A program made the translations under genes and the position numbers. The notes under the pieces are model-generated. The model did not search any database. It saw only the letters and a program-made list of their open reading frames with translations, and was not told the origin of the DNA. From Gemmatimonadota bacterium (GTDB lineage Bacteria; Gemmatimonadota; Gemmatimonadetes; Longimicrobiales; Gaopeijiaceae): a stretch of DNA of 64,000 bases. How positions within the stretch are numbered: position 1 is the first letter of the stretch; every line of letters begins with the position of its first letter. The stretch is from positions 1 to 64,000 of the forward strand of contig VXQO01000117.1 of the NCBI GenBank assembly GCA_009838975.1. Direction: 5' to 3'. Positions 54,128-63,837 of the stretch are shown here, in pieces.

Positions 54128-57100
54128 TCAGAAGGTGAGGTTGAGGCGGGCGGTGTAGTAGCGAACCGGAGGCTGGGTCAGGAACTCGGAGATACCGAAG
54201 TTGTCACCCGATCCGTTCCAGTTGATCTCGGGGTCCATCCCCGTGTAGTCCGTCCACACTCCAAGATTGCGTCCCGACACGGTGAGCGTGCCGCGCGACG
54301 CTCCGATCCGGCCCGTGATCAACTCGGGCAGAGTGTACCTCACCGAGACCTCGCGAAGCTTCCAGAAGTCACCCCTTTCCATGTACCCCCAGACCGTCTG
54401 GCTCGGATGCAACAGGGACGCAACCGCCCGGGCCTGTTCGTCGATCGGTGTCCCCGGATCGATCAGCGCCTGGCAGAGCCGGAAGCGGCACCGGAACCGT
54501 TCCGTGTTGTTGTACGCGATGTAGTTGCCCCGATAGTCGAGAAGCCCGTAGACGTTGATGTTCTCGAAGATCTGGAAGTTCGAGCTGATCGTGAGCTGGT
54601 TTTCGGGCTGGCCCGGTCCGATGTACTCGATCGTGTCACCGATCACGAGTTCGTCCGGCGTGAGAATGCCGTTGCCGTCGGTGTCGCTCCAGCTCTGGAT
54701 CGGGCGGTCCCACTGGCCGCCGAGCGGGAATCCGGGTACGAAACGGGTCTGTGAACCGATCGGCTCGGTCCCCTCGCCCAGCGAGAGAAGCTCGTTCTGA
54801 TTGATCGAACCGGAGAAGGTCAGGTCCCAACCGAACTGGTCGGTGTTCACCAGGTCGGTTGTCAGCGTGGCCTCGAAGCCGCGGTTCTGCACCTCGCCGA
54901 TGTTGACCCACCGCGACGCGCTCGCACCCAGCGACGGGGCCAGGGGCACGGTGATCAATGCCCCGTCCGTGCGCTTGTCGTAGTAGGTGAACTCGAGCCC
55001 GGCGCGTCCGCCGCCGAACTCCGCGTCGAAGCCGAGTTCGATTTCGCTGGACCTTTCGGGCTCGAGAAGGCTGTTTCCGATGTTCCCGATCGACACTCCC
55101 GAACTCGTCTCGTCGCCCGGTGTCGTGATCGCCGTCGCCGACAGCGTCCGGATGGCGTCGTCGGATCCCGGCTGCAGGCCGGACTTGCCCCAGGCCCCGC
55201 GGAACCGAAGCTGGTCCAGGAACGCGATCTCGGGGAAGAACTCTTCCTCCGAGGCGATCCACGACAGGCCCGCCTTGGGGTAGAAAATCAGGTCGAAGTC
55301 CTGGCCGAAAGCGCTGTTGTCGTCGGCGCGAATGGCGCCGGTGACGAAGAGGCGATCATTCAGGCCGAACTGCTGGTCGACGAAGAGCCCGGCGGTTTTC
55401 TCGAAGGTGTGGAATTCGCTCGAGAAGGTCTCGGCGGCGAGCCCGATCGAGGAGCCACCGTTGACGATGTCGATCCCCCAGGCGCTGGTGCCCTGGTATT
55501 GGTTTTCGAAGTATTGCACTCCCACGGTCGATCTCGAGGTGATCGATCCGGGCAGGTCGAAGGATGCCGTGCTGCTCATGTCCAGGGTGTACTGCCACTG
55601 GTTCAGGTAGTCGGTGTCCTTTCGCCCGCGGTCTCTGTCGCCCGGCACGCCGATGTCGCGAGCGAAGAAGGAGATGTCTCCGCGGTTGTAGTAGTCGATC
55701 CCGCCGGTGCCGCGCATCGACAGCCACTCGAACGGATCCCAGGTAACCGTGCTGCCGGCAGTCAAACGGTTCGTGTCCTGGTAGAACGTCCGGCCGAAGA
55801 GCTGTGCGGGGCGCTGGAATCCCCAGGCGCGGTCAGGGTTCGATCCCCCGAAGAAGGCGCTCGGCAGGAAGCCGAACGAGTTGTTGTCATTCCCCATGTA
55901 GGCGAAGTGGCTGTCGAGGTAGGACATCTGGAGCGCCAAGGTGACCCGGTCGGCCACCTGGCTGTTCAGGTTGATGCGAATGTTCTTGCGCTCCAGCTGG
56001 TTCGGGCGCTCCACCTCGCTGGTGACCGGCACGCCGCGCGCCTCGAGATCCTCGCGGTCTTGCTGCGGCAGGGAGTACGGCCCCACCTCTGTTTCGAGTT
56101 CGGCCGCGATGTAGTAGTTGATCCGCTCTGAACCACCGGTCAGCGACACACCGAGCTGTCTGCGATTGCCGTCGTCGATCGGCGACAGCGCAGGGTCGTG
56201 CAGGACCTGGTACGATTCGACGGATGTCTGGTTGCACAGTCCGTTGGCGACCTCGTTCAACCGGCATGCCCGCGCATACCTTCCTCCGGCCGCGTCGAGC
56301 CCCGCGAAATTCAGCGGGTACGTGTTCGGCTCCTGGATCACGCCGCCTTCGGTCCAGATGTTCCAGCGCGTGGCTCCCGGAAGTCCACGGCGGGTCGTGA
56401 TCCGGATCACACCATTGGCGGCTTCGGTGCCGTACAGCGTCGCCGCCGACGGGCCCTTGACGATCTCGATCGACTCGATGTCCTCGGGGTTGAAGTCATC
56501 CAGGCGAGAGGCTTCCTGGCCTCCGGCCCCGAGGCCGCTCATGCGGTTGTCGACCCGAATCCCGTCGACGTAGATGAGCGGTTCGTTCGACAGGGAAATC
56601 GAACTCGATCCCCGAATCCGGATCCTGGAGCCCACGCCCGAGGTACCCGCGGAGTTGAAGACCTGGACCCCGGCCGAGCGGCCCTGCAGAAGGTCGGAGA
56701 TGTTGTTGATCGGGGCCACGTCCCGAACCTCGGACACGTCGATGTCCCCCACCGCGTTGCCGAGCTCCCGCTTGCGTTGCTGACCGGTTGCCGTGACAAC
56801 GAGCTCGTCGAGCGCGAGGGCCGAGGCGGCGAGTTCGAAATCCAACTCGGCGGTCCCGCCGTCGGCTACGGTGAACTCGTGTGCCACGGGGCCGTAGCCG
56901 ATGAACGTGGCGCGCAACGTGTACGTCCCCGGAGGGATGTTGAGGATGAGGAAACGGCCTTCGGCGGTCGTCAGGCCTCCGAAGTTCGTACCCTCGATCA
57001 GCATCTGCGCGCCAGCGAGAGGCGCCATTGTGGCGGCGTCTCGCACTGTGCCGCTTACGGAGGCGCGTTCCTGTGCACTCGCAGGCATTGCGAGGGCCAG

Positions 57101-57139
57101 CAGCGCCAGAGCGGCTCCTGTCTTACGAAGTAGACTCAT
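54128..57139 (-). CDS. SusC/RagA-family TonB-dependent outer-membrane transporter
   Basis: 1003 residues. A signal peptide (ALALLALAMPASAQ) is followed by a carboxypeptidase-regulatory-like domain (~25-110; VSGTVRDAATMAPLAGAQM, PPGTYTLRATFIGY). The linker LDELVVTATGQQRKRELG acts as TonB-box/STN-less region, then the plug (~125-235; LQGRSAGVQVFN, IRIRGSSSISLSNEPLIYVDG, EDIESIEIVKGPSAATLYG) and a 22-strand barrel ending in aromatic Phe (ARLNLTF). The ATG at 57139 has CAGGAGG upstream. It pairs with the SusD gene downstream. Confidence 0.95.
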   Translation of the reverse strand: MSLLRKTGAALALLALAMPASAQERASVSGTVRDAATMAPLAGAQMLIEGTNFGGLTTAEGRFLILNIPPGTYTLRATFIGYGPVAHEFTVADGGTAELDFELAASALALDELVVTATGQQRKRELGNAVGDIDVSEVRDVAPINNISDLLQGRSAGVQVFNSAGTSGVGSRIRIRGSSSISLSNEPLIYVDGIRVDNRMSGLGAGGQEASRLDDFNPEDIESIEIVKGPSAATLYGTEAANGVIRITTRRGLPGATRWNIWTEGGVIQEPNTYPLNFAGLDAAGGRYARACRLNEVANGLCNQTSVESYQVLHDPALSPIDDGNRRQLGVSLTGGSERINYYIAAELETEVGPYSLPQQDREDLEARGVPVTSEVERPNQLERKNIRINLNSQVADRVTLALQMSYLDSHFAYMGNDNNSFGFLPSAFFGGSNPDRAWGFQRPAQLFGRTFYQDTNRLTAGSTVTWDPFEWLSMRGTGGIDYYNRGDISFFARDIGVPGDRDRGRKDTDYLNQWQYTLDMSSTASFDLPGSITSRSTVGVQYFENQYQGTSAWGIDIVNGGSSIGLAAETFSSEFHTFEKTAGLFVDQQFGLNDRLFVTGAIRADDNSAFGQDFDLIFYPKAGLSWIASEEEFFPEIAFLDQLRFRGAWGKSGLQPGSDDAIRTLSATAITTPGDETSSGVSIGNIGNSLLEPERSSEIELGFDAEFGGGRAGLEFTYYDKRTDGALITVPLAPSLGASASRWVNIGEVQNRGFEATLTTDLVNTDQFGWDLTFSGSINQNELLSLGEGTEPIGSQTRFVPGFPLGGQWDRPIQSWSDTDGNGILTPDELVIGDTIEYIGPGQPENQLTISSNFQIFENINVYGLLDYRGNYIAYNNTERFRCRFRLCQALIDPGTPIDEQARAVASLLHPSQTVWGYMERGDFWKLREVSVRYTLPELITGRIGASRGTLTVSGRNLGVWTDYTGMDPEINWNGSGDNFGISEFLTQPPVRYYTARLNLTF

Positions 57140-57364
57140 GTGTGACCTCCTGGTGGAGAATGGGTGAAGCGGGCGCCACTCTTTGGACGCCCCTGGAAGT
57201 TCGAACGGTTTGGCGGGAAAGGGAGCTTCAGGTACACGTACCCCGGAGTTGCTCCTTCGTTACAGCCGATCCGCTACACCGACAAGCCCCTTGGGGGGGA
57301 TCGTGGGAAGAGCATACCCGGCAGCACACCCTGGCGCAATACTGTCCAGGTCGGGGCTGTTCCA

Positions 57365-58990
57365 CTATGGATCCCGTGTCAGGGACTTGAGCAGCCCTGC
57401 GATCATGAACAGCAGTACGACGCTCACGGGCAGGGCAGCGGCTACGGCCGCGGTCTGCAGGGCCTGGAGACCGTCGGCAAGCAGAAGTACCGCGGCCACG
57501 GCTCCCACGCCGAGCCCCCAGACGATGCGGAAGCGGCGTGGGGGGTGAGGGTCGCCCATGCTCAGGAAAGTGGTGATGACCAGGGTGCCGGAATCCGAAG
57601 ACGTGATGAACCAGCTCGCCAGCAGGAGTGTGGCCACGGCGGACATGGCCCAGGCGAGCCAGCCGACGTCGCTCATGCGGCCGATGGTCGCGTAGAGCGC
57701 GGCTTCGTAGTTCGCTGCCCGTACCAGTTCGATGATCCCCGCCGTTCCGGCACCGCCCGCGGCGTTGAGTTCCAGATGGAGCGCGTTGCCGCCGAAAACC
57801 CCGAACCATAGCAGCCCCAGGCCGGTCGGGACGAACAGCACCCCAAGAATGAACTCGCGTAGCGTGCGCCCGCGCGAGATGCGAGCGATGAACGTGCCGA
57901 CGAAGGGTGCCCAGGAGATCCACCACCCCCAGTAGAAGATCGTCCAGGCGTTCTGCCAGGCGGCCTCGCCCGGGCTGCCGGCGATCCAGAAACCCATGGG
58001 CACCAGGCCCCACAGGTACGCTCCGACGGAGGTGGCAACGAATTCGACGAGCCATGTGAATGGGCCCAGGAACAGGAAGACCCCCAGCAGGAGCACGCTC
58101 ACAACGATGTTCCACTCGGAGAGAACGCGGATCCCTCGGCGCACGCCGGATACCGCCGACAATGTGGCCGCAAGCGAGATGGCCGCGATGAGCGCGATCT
58201 GCGTCACGACCCCCGGATCGATGCCGAGCAGCACGTTGAGTCCGGTGGCCATCTGACTCGCCCCGAGGCCCAGGGAGGTCGCGATGCCGAAGACCCCGCC
58301 GAACACCGCCAGCAGGTCCACCAGATCCCCGATCGGGCCGTAGATCCGGTCGCCGATGAGCGGATGGAGGGCGGAGCGCAACGTCAGCGGCAGCTTCCTG
58401 CAATACCCGAAGTAGGCCAGGCACAGCCCGACCACGGCATACACGCCCCATCCGTGTATGCCCCAATGAAAGTAGGTGACGCGCATGGCGTGCACGGCGC
58501 GCTGCTCGTCCGGCAACGTGGCGCCCGCGAGATCGGCGAATGGGTTGTTTGGATAGCCCGCCGTCCCGGCGTTGTCGAAATAGAAGAGTGGCTCGGCGAT
58601 CGAAAAGAACAGGAGTCCGATCCCGACGCCGGCCGAGAACAGCATGGCGATCCAGGAGGATGTTCTGAACTCGGGTGGGGAAGCGTCGTCACCGAGCCGG
58701 ATCCTGCCGAACCGGCTGAACACCAGGAACAGGCAGGTGAACAGGGCTGCGCAGACGGTCAGGATGTAGAACCAGTCCAGCGTGCCCTCGATCCAGGCGC
58801 GGATGCGGCCGAAGACGGCGCCCGCGGCGTCGACGTCCCATACGGCGGCGAGGACGAAGGCCAGGACGACGCCCTTGGCGGCCAGCGCCATCGCGGGATT
58901 CAGCCCCTTCCACGGCCCTGCTTTCGCCGCGGCCCGCCGATGCCGCCCGTTCTCTGCGCAATGCCGGGGTCTGGCGGACTTTGCGAACAC
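57365..58990 (-). CDS. BCCT-family betaine/carnitine/choline transporter
   Basis: A sodium- or proton-coupled importer of quaternary ammonium compounds. Twelve hydrophobic helices are visible. The family signature in NAWTIFYWGWWISWAP (TM8 tryptophan box) and GTFIARISRGRT are intact, with GVGIGLLFFSIAEP in TM3. The start is uncertain: a GTG at 58990 is used, a TTG at 59062 extends it with low-complexity sequence, and neither has a clear ribosome site. It may support osmoprotection or choline/betaine use. It stands between the susC promoter region and the divergent S15 gene. Confidence 0.92.
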   Translation of the reverse strand: MFAKSARPRHCAENGRHRRAAAKAGPWKGLNPAMALAAKGVVLAFVLAAVWDVDAAGAVFGRIRAWIEGTLDWFYILTVCAALFTCLFLVFSRFGRIRLGDDASPPEFRTSSWIAMLFSAGVGIGLLFFSIAEPLFYFDNAGTAGYPNNPFADLAGATLPDEQRAVHAMRVTYFHWGIHGWGVYAVVGLCLAYFGYCRKLPLTLRSALHPLIGDRIYGPIGDLVDLLAVFGGVFGIATSLGLGASQMATGLNVLLGIDPGVVTQIALIAAISLAATLSAVSGVRRGIRVLSEWNIVVSVLLLGVFLFLGPFTWLVEFVATSVGAYLWGLVPMGFWIAGSPGEAAWQNAWTIFYWGWWISWAPFVGTFIARISRGRTLREFILGVLFVPTGLGLLWFGVFGGNALHLELNAAGGAGTAGIIELVRAANYEAALYATIGRMSDVGWLAWAMSAVATLLLASWFITSSDSGTLVITTFLSMGDPHPPRRFRIVWGLGVGAVAAVLLLADGLQALQTAAVAAALPVSVVLLFMIAGLLKSLTRDP

Positions 58991-59213
58991 GGGAAGGCGC
59001 CTGAAGGCAGAGGGTGAAATGGAACCCCGGCGTTGAGGCTGGGGGTGGTTGCCGGTCTGCAATATTCCGGCCTATGTCGGAAGGGGGCAAACGAGTTGGC
59101 GGGTCTTTGCGTTCTGGTCGCTCGAGCATCACGGTACCAGGCAGATGGGTCGCCGACGGAATGCAGCCGGGATTGCGTCCAGTGGCGCCGGACGCCGAGA
59201 AAGGAAGGAAGCC

Positions 59214-61103
59214 ATGAGACCGCCGATGCACCGAGCCGGAGCGCTGACCATTTTCCTCGTCGCCGCACTGGGTATGGCGGCGTGCACGGCGCCCGACGCC
59301 GGAGAGCAGACTCCAGGCTCCGACCTCCCCGACAGGCCCGTCACCGATATCGACATCCACGGGCTGCTGGAGAAGCGCGTGGCAATGATCCCCATGAGGG
59401 ACGGCGCCCGCATGCACACGGAGATCTATGTGCCGAGGGACGTGGACGAGCCGCTTCCGTTCATCATCGAGCGGACGCCGTACGGGCTGCTGCGCGATTC
59501 GCGGGGCTACAGCACGCGGCTCTATGACCACCCGGATCTGATCGAGGACCGCAACATCCTCGTGTTCCAGGACCTGCGCGGGCGTTTCGATTCCGAGGGG
59601 GAATACCTGTCGCTGCGTCCGCCCAGGGACCCCGACGACCCCGACGGGATCGACGAGACCACCGACGCGTGGGACACGATCGAGTGGCTGGTGAACAACG
59701 TGCCGGAGTCCAACGGGCGCGCGGGCATTCTGGGGATTTCGTACGGGGGTTTCACGTCGATACGCGCCTCCCACGATCCGCACCCGGCGCTCAAGGCCGC
59801 CTCACCGCAGGCTACGTGCGCGGACATGTTCATCGGGGACGACTGGCATCACAACGGGGCCTTCCGGCTGGAGTACGCGTTCAACTGGATCGCGCGGGTG
59901 GAGGGAGCGGGGCGGGTGGTTGACCAGCACGACCTCTACGAGTGGTTCCTGGACCTGGGGGCGCTGTCGAACATCAACGCGCGGTACTTCCACGGGGAGG
60001 CGCCGACGTGGAATGCGTTCGCCGAGCACCCGAACATGGACGAGTACTGGGAGACCGAGATGTGCGGGGTGCTGCCCTTTGTCGACGAGCCGCTGATCCC
60101 CCTGCTCCACGTGCTCGGGTGGTACGACAGCGAGGACTTCTACGGACCGCTGGAGGTCTACAAGAAGCTGGAACTGAAGGACGCGAACGACTGGAACAAC
60201 CTGGTGATCGGCCCCTGGACCCACGGCGGCTGGACGTTCCACACGGGCGACAGCATGCTGGAATTCGACTTCGGGTCGGAGACGGGACGCTACTACAAGA
60301 AGGAGATCGAGGCGAAGTGGTTCGCGCACTGGCTGAAGGACGGGCCTGCGCCGGATCTGCCGGAGGTGATGGCGTTCAGGACGGGGGCGAACGAGTGGGA
60401 GACGTTCGATTCGTGGCCGCCGACGGGTGAGCTGCGGGACGTCTACCTGCACGCGGGTAGGCGCGTGTCTTTCGATCCGCCGGCTTTGGACGGGGCTTCG
60501 GGGCGCGACTACGACGAATACGTCTCGGACCCGTGGAATCCCGTCCCCTACCGGTCGCGGCCGATCCAGTGGGACGGATGGCCGACGTGGCAGGCCGAGG
60601 ATCAGCGGATCGCGCACGGACGGCCCGACGTGCTCTTCTGGGAATCGGAGCCGTTGGAGGAGGACCTGACCATGACCGGCGACCCGGTGGCGCACCTGTT
60701 CGCGTCGACCTCGGGCACCGCGTCGGACTGGATCGTGAAGCTGATCGACGTGTACCCCGACGACTACGAGCCCAATGCGAACCTGCGCGGCTACCAGTAC
60801 ATGGTGGCGGGCGAGGTCTTCCGGGGACGCTACCGGAACTCGTACCGGGACCCGGAGCCGATCCCGGCCAACGAAGTCGTGGAGTACACGATCGCGCTGC
60901 GCGACCGGAGCCACACCTTCAAGACGGGCCACAGGATCATGGTGCAGGTTCAGAGCACCTGGTTCCCGGTGATCGACCGGAATCCGCAGTCCTGGGTGCC
61001 GAACATCTATGTGGCGACCGAGGACGACCTGCAGATGGCGACGCAGCGCGTGTACCGGTCGGAGCGGTACCCGACGCGGATTACGCTGCCGGTGAGGAGG
61101 TAG
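59214..61103 (+). CDS. S15/CocE-NonD-family hydrolase, lipoprotein
   Basis: X-Pro dipeptidyl-peptidase / cocaine-esterase family. The lipoprotein signal ends in LGMAAC. The alpha/beta hydrolase triad is Ser in GILGISYGGFTS (about 176), Asp in LGWYDSED (about 303) and His in GPWTHGGW (about 335). The C-terminal jelly-roll domain (from about 400; YLHAGRRVSF, GDPVAHLFASTS, HRIMVQVQSTWFP) is typical. The ATG at 59214 follows AAGGAAGGAAG. 629 residues. It may cleave peptides, acyl esters or beta-lactam-like amides (glutaryl-7-ACA acylase relatives). Confidence 0.92.
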   Translation: MRPPMHRAGALTIFLVAALGMAACTAPDAGEQTPGSDLPDRPVTDIDIHGLLEKRVAMIPMRDGARMHTEIYVPRDVDEPLPFIIERTPYGLLRDSRGYSTRLYDHPDLIEDRNILVFQDLRGRFDSEGEYLSLRPPRDPDDPDGIDETTDAWDTIEWLVNNVPESNGRAGILGISYGGFTSIRASHDPHPALKAASPQATCADMFIGDDWHHNGAFRLEYAFNWIARVEGAGRVVDQHDLYEWFLDLGALSNINARYFHGEAPTWNAFAEHPNMDEYWETEMCGVLPFVDEPLIPLLHVLGWYDSEDFYGPLEVYKKLELKDANDWNNLVIGPWTHGGWTFHTGDSMLEFDFGSETGRYYKKEIEAKWFAHWLKDGPAPDLPEVMAFRTGANEWETFDSWPPTGELRDVYLHAGRRVSFDPPALDGASGRDYDEYVSDPWNPVPYRSRPIQWDGWPTWQAEDQRIAHGRPDVLFWESEPLEEDLTMTGDPVAHLFASTSGTASDWIVKLIDVYPDDYEPNANLRGYQYMVAGEVFRGRYRNSYRDPEPIPANEVVEYTIALRDRSHTFKTGHRIMVQVQSTWFPVIDRNPQSWVPNIYVATEDDLQMATQRVYRSERYPTRITLPVRR

Positions 61104-61110
61104 GGGGACG

Positions 61111-62199
61111 TCACCCCGGGGGCCCGTCGAAGTACTCCACCACCATCCTGGCCACCTCGGCCATGCGGATTTCGGCGACCGCCGTGGGGCCCGCGATCTC
61201 CTTGTTGTAGAAGGCCATGACGACGGGCCCCGAGCGGGCGTAGATGATGCCGACGTCGTTGGTGACACCGGTGGTCCCACCGGTCTTGTGACCGACCGGG
61301 ACAGACAGGTGGATGGCCAGCGCGCCGGCGATCGGCGTGCCGCTCGCCTGGGTGTTGCGGAGTATCCGGCGCATCTCCTCACAGCTGGCTTCGGAGGCAA
61401 TGGTGCAGGTCTCGATGCGTTCGAGGAGTTGCCCCATCGCCCGGGGCGTGGCTACGCCGAACCAGTTCTCTTCGGGGTGCAGCAGGTCCGAGGTTCCCTG
61501 CTCGCCGGGAGCCGGCGCGCTTTGTGCAACCTCGCGGTTCAGGCTGTCACGCCGCTCGGCGAGCGATGGCACGTTGCCGAGGAGCGTGTTGGCGCAGCAG
61601 AGCGCATAGACGTCTTCACGCGACAGCGAGACGAATCCGGGGTTGATGCGCTCGTAGAGGCCGCGAAAGTAGCTGTAGACGGTGTGGCGCATCCGAAGGG
61701 CATCGAGCCCCTGCTCTTCAAGGAACTCGTTCACCGGGTCCACCCCGCCGATCCTCCGGAGCAGCATGTCCGTAGCGGTGTTGTCGCTGGTGATGATCAT
61801 CTCGGTGATCAGATCGCGAATGCTCGGATTGAGTCCGACGCCCTTGTACCGGAAGATCCCGGATCCCCCCACCAGATCCGACCGCTGGAGCTCGATGCGC
61901 TCGGTCAGGTCGATCTCGCCGGCATCGGCCATCCGGTAGATGTGACCCATGATGGCGACCTTGATCGTGCTGGCGCTCTCGAAGCGCTCTTCTCCGCGGA
62001 CGCTCGCCGCCTCGCCCGTCCCCAGGTGCCTCACGTAGAGCCCGGCGATCCCGGGGAACCTGCCGAGCTCCGCTTCGAGAAGGCGCGAGAGCGGGGAATC
62101 CGGTGCCTCCTGGGCGGAGGCGCCTGCCCACCCGAAGGGCGCCGCGAGGAGTGCGTGCACGAGGAATACGGCCACGCTCACAGCTGTCCTGAATCGCAT
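61111..62199 (-). CDS. Class A beta-lactamase-like serine hydrolase with enlarged omega region
   Basis: A signal peptide ends near GASAQE. Class A motifs are SxxK (Ser77-Thr-Ile-Lys80), SDN (138-140) and KTG (305-307). Between SDN and KTG lie ~165 residues, versus roughly 100 in TEM-type enzymes, with extra segments around YSYFRGLYERINPG and the CCANTLLGN to PGEQGTSDLL stretch. No EPELN omega motif is seen; HPEENW before ATPRAMGQLLERI may take its place. It could be a beta-lactamase or a related amide or ester hydrolase. It ends 7 bp from the convergent S15 gene. Confidence 0.85.
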   Translation of the reverse strand: MRFRTAVSVAVFLVHALLAAPFGWAGASAQEAPDSPLSRLLEAELGRFPGIAGLYVRHLGTGEAASVRGEERFESASTIKVAIMGHIYRMADAGEIDLTERIELQRSDLVGGSGIFRYKGVGLNPSIRDLITEMIITSDNTATDMLLRRIGGVDPVNEFLEEQGLDALRMRHTVYSYFRGLYERINPGFVSLSREDVYALCCANTLLGNVPSLAERRDSLNREVAQSAPAPGEQGTSDLLHPEENWFGVATPRAMGQLLERIETCTIASEASCEEMRRILRNTQASGTPIAGALAIHLSVPVGHKTGGTTGVTNDVGIIYARSGPVVMAFYNKEIAGPTAVAEIRMAEVARMVVEYFDGPPG

Positions 62200-62242
62200 T
62201 GTCGCCTCTTTCCCGGCGGCGGACGGACGGTCCGGCGGCCCG

Positions 62243-63682
62243 TCACCGCATTCCGACGAGCCCTTTCACCGCATCGGTGAGCCGCTTCGCGTCGTAGCCC
62301 AGACCGTCCTTGAAGACGAGCAACACGTTGCGGATGTCGGACGCGTTGCTGCCGATGTCGCCCTCGATCACGAGCAGGTCCGCGAGCTTGCCCGCGGCCA
62401 CCGTACCGACCTCGTCATCAATGCCGATCACCTTCGCGCCGTTGGCGCTCACGATCTGCACCGCGGTGGGCGCGTCGAAGCCCCCCTGCACGAGGAGTTC
62501 GAAGTTGCGCTGGTCGCCGTAGCCGGGAAGCGCGCCCCAGGCCGGGTCGACGCCCGCCGCGAGCAGCCCGCCCGCCTCCACGAAGCGGCGTTCGAAGGCG
62601 AACATGTTGTGCAGGAGGTCGATCATCCATTCCGTGGTCCCCGACCGGATCATCTGTCGGCGCTCCATTTCGGCCTGAACCACGTGATCGGGGAGCGCTT
62701 CGAGATCCCTCGCCGTGAGATCGGGGACGGCCGGAGTCGCCTGCTCCGCGACGGCCAGCGTCGAGGTGATGGCCACACCCGCCTCGACGATCTCGTCGAT
62801 CGTGACGTCCACGGCGGGGCTGTTGACGTCGAGCTCGGCCAGCGAGAAAGAGAGGTTGGGACTGCACTTGTCGGGTTCGCGCGTGGCATCGAAGTCCGAG
62901 TTGGCCCAAAGGCTGTGCTCGAGGTTGTCGATGCCGAGCGCAGTGGCTTCGCGGAAGCTCACGGAGCAGAGGTGGCCCATCACCTTGATCCCCTGCCTGT
63001 GAGCTTCGTCGATGATCGTGCCCAGCGCCTCCCGGGAGATCTGCGTGTAGACCTTGACCCACTCCGCGCCTTCCGCGGCCCAGTAGCGAACGTACCGCCG
63101 CGCCGACTCCTCGTCCCGGATCACGTACATGCCCAGGTCCCTGAGCCGCTCGTCCGGTCCGGGGCTGATGACGTATGGCGCCGTGATGACGATACGGGGG
63201 CCGGGTGTCTCTCCCCGTTCGATCGAGCCCTTGAGCGAGATGTCCTGATACGGCGACATGCTGCCGGTCGTCCGCACAGTGGTGACGCCGGCACCCAGAT
63301 ACAGGCGAGGCCCCGAGTACTGCATCTGCGCCACCCTCGGGGCACTCTGGTAGTAGTACAGGTGGTTGTGGAGGCCGACCATTCCGGGCATGACCGAGTG
63401 GCCCGCCAGGTCCAGGCGCTCCGCATCGGCGGGGATGTCGACGGAGCCCGCCGCACCGACCGCCTCGATGCGGTTTCCGCGGATGACGATGGTCCGCCCG
63501 GCCTGCGCGGGTCCGCCGGTGCCGTCGAATAGGAGCACGTTTTCGAGCGCCACCACGGGCGCCGACACGCTCAGGTATGACCGCACCTCGTCCGAAAGTG
63601 CGTTCCCGTCCTGGCCGCTGGCCTGGACGGGGTGGAGGGCGACCGCTGTCGCCGCGAAAAACGCCCAAACACTCCTGCGCAT
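62243..63682 (-). CDS. Secreted amidohydrolase (imidazolonepropionase/prolidase-like)
   Basis: The ATG at 63682 has GGAGA six bases upstream and gives a signal peptide ending in VQASGQD; the frame opens 13 codons earlier without a site. Metal ligands are HxH in GLHNHLYY, a carboxylatable Lys in EWVKVYTQ, His in VMGHLCS and DNLEHSLW, and Asp in AAGVDPAWG, the pattern of the Zn-dependent prolidase-like branch. The terminal GTVAAGKLADLLVIEGD is the standard amidohydrolase ending. It probably hydrolyses Xaa-Pro-like dipeptides or cyclic amides in the periplasm. Confidence 0.9.
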   Translation of the reverse strand: MRRSVWAFFAATAVALHPVQASGQDGNALSDEVRSYLSVSAPVVALENVLLFDGTGGPAQAGRTIVIRGNRIEAVGAAGSVDIPADAERLDLAGHSVMPGMVGLHNHLYYYQSAPRVAQMQYSGPRLYLGAGVTTVRTTGSMSPYQDISLKGSIERGETPGPRIVITAPYVISPGPDERLRDLGMYVIRDEESARRYVRYWAAEGAEWVKVYTQISREALGTIIDEAHRQGIKVMGHLCSVSFREATALGIDNLEHSLWANSDFDATREPDKCSPNLSFSLAELDVNSPAVDVTIDEIVEAGVAITSTLAVAEQATPAVPDLTARDLEALPDHVVQAEMERRQMIRSGTTEWMIDLLHNMFAFERRFVEAGGLLAAGVDPAWGALPGYGDQRNFELLVQGGFDAPTAVQIVSANGAKVIGIDDEVGTVAAGKLADLLVIEGDIGSNASDIRNVLLVFKDGLGYDAKRLTDAVKGLVGMR

Positions 63683-63716
63683 GTGATCTCCTGGTCTCGG
63701 GTCCCGGATACGGTAC

Positions 63717-63745
63717 AGCATACAGGGCGCCGCACGGGCCGTAAA
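63717..63745 (-). promoter_or_regulatory. Sigma70-like promoter of the amidohydrolase gene
   Basis: On the minus strand TTTACG (63745-63740), a 17-bp spacer and TATGCT (63722-63717), 35 bp before the ATG. A reasonable match by eye with ideal spacing. Confidence 0.5.
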
Positions 63746-63753
63746 GGAGCCGT

Positions 63754-63782
63754 TTGCGACGGGGTGCGGTGCGGTCTATTGT
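63754..63782 (+). promoter_or_regulatory. Sigma70-like promoter of the right-edge S9 gene
   Basis: TTGCGA (63754-63759), a 17-bp spacer and TATTGT (63777-63782), about 55 bp before ATG 63838. It is back to back with the amidohydrolase promoter. Confidence 0.5.
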
Positions 63783-63837
63783 CCCGACAGTCGCACCCGG
63801 GCCCGGATGGCGCCGTATGCCGGATTGGAGCAACCCC

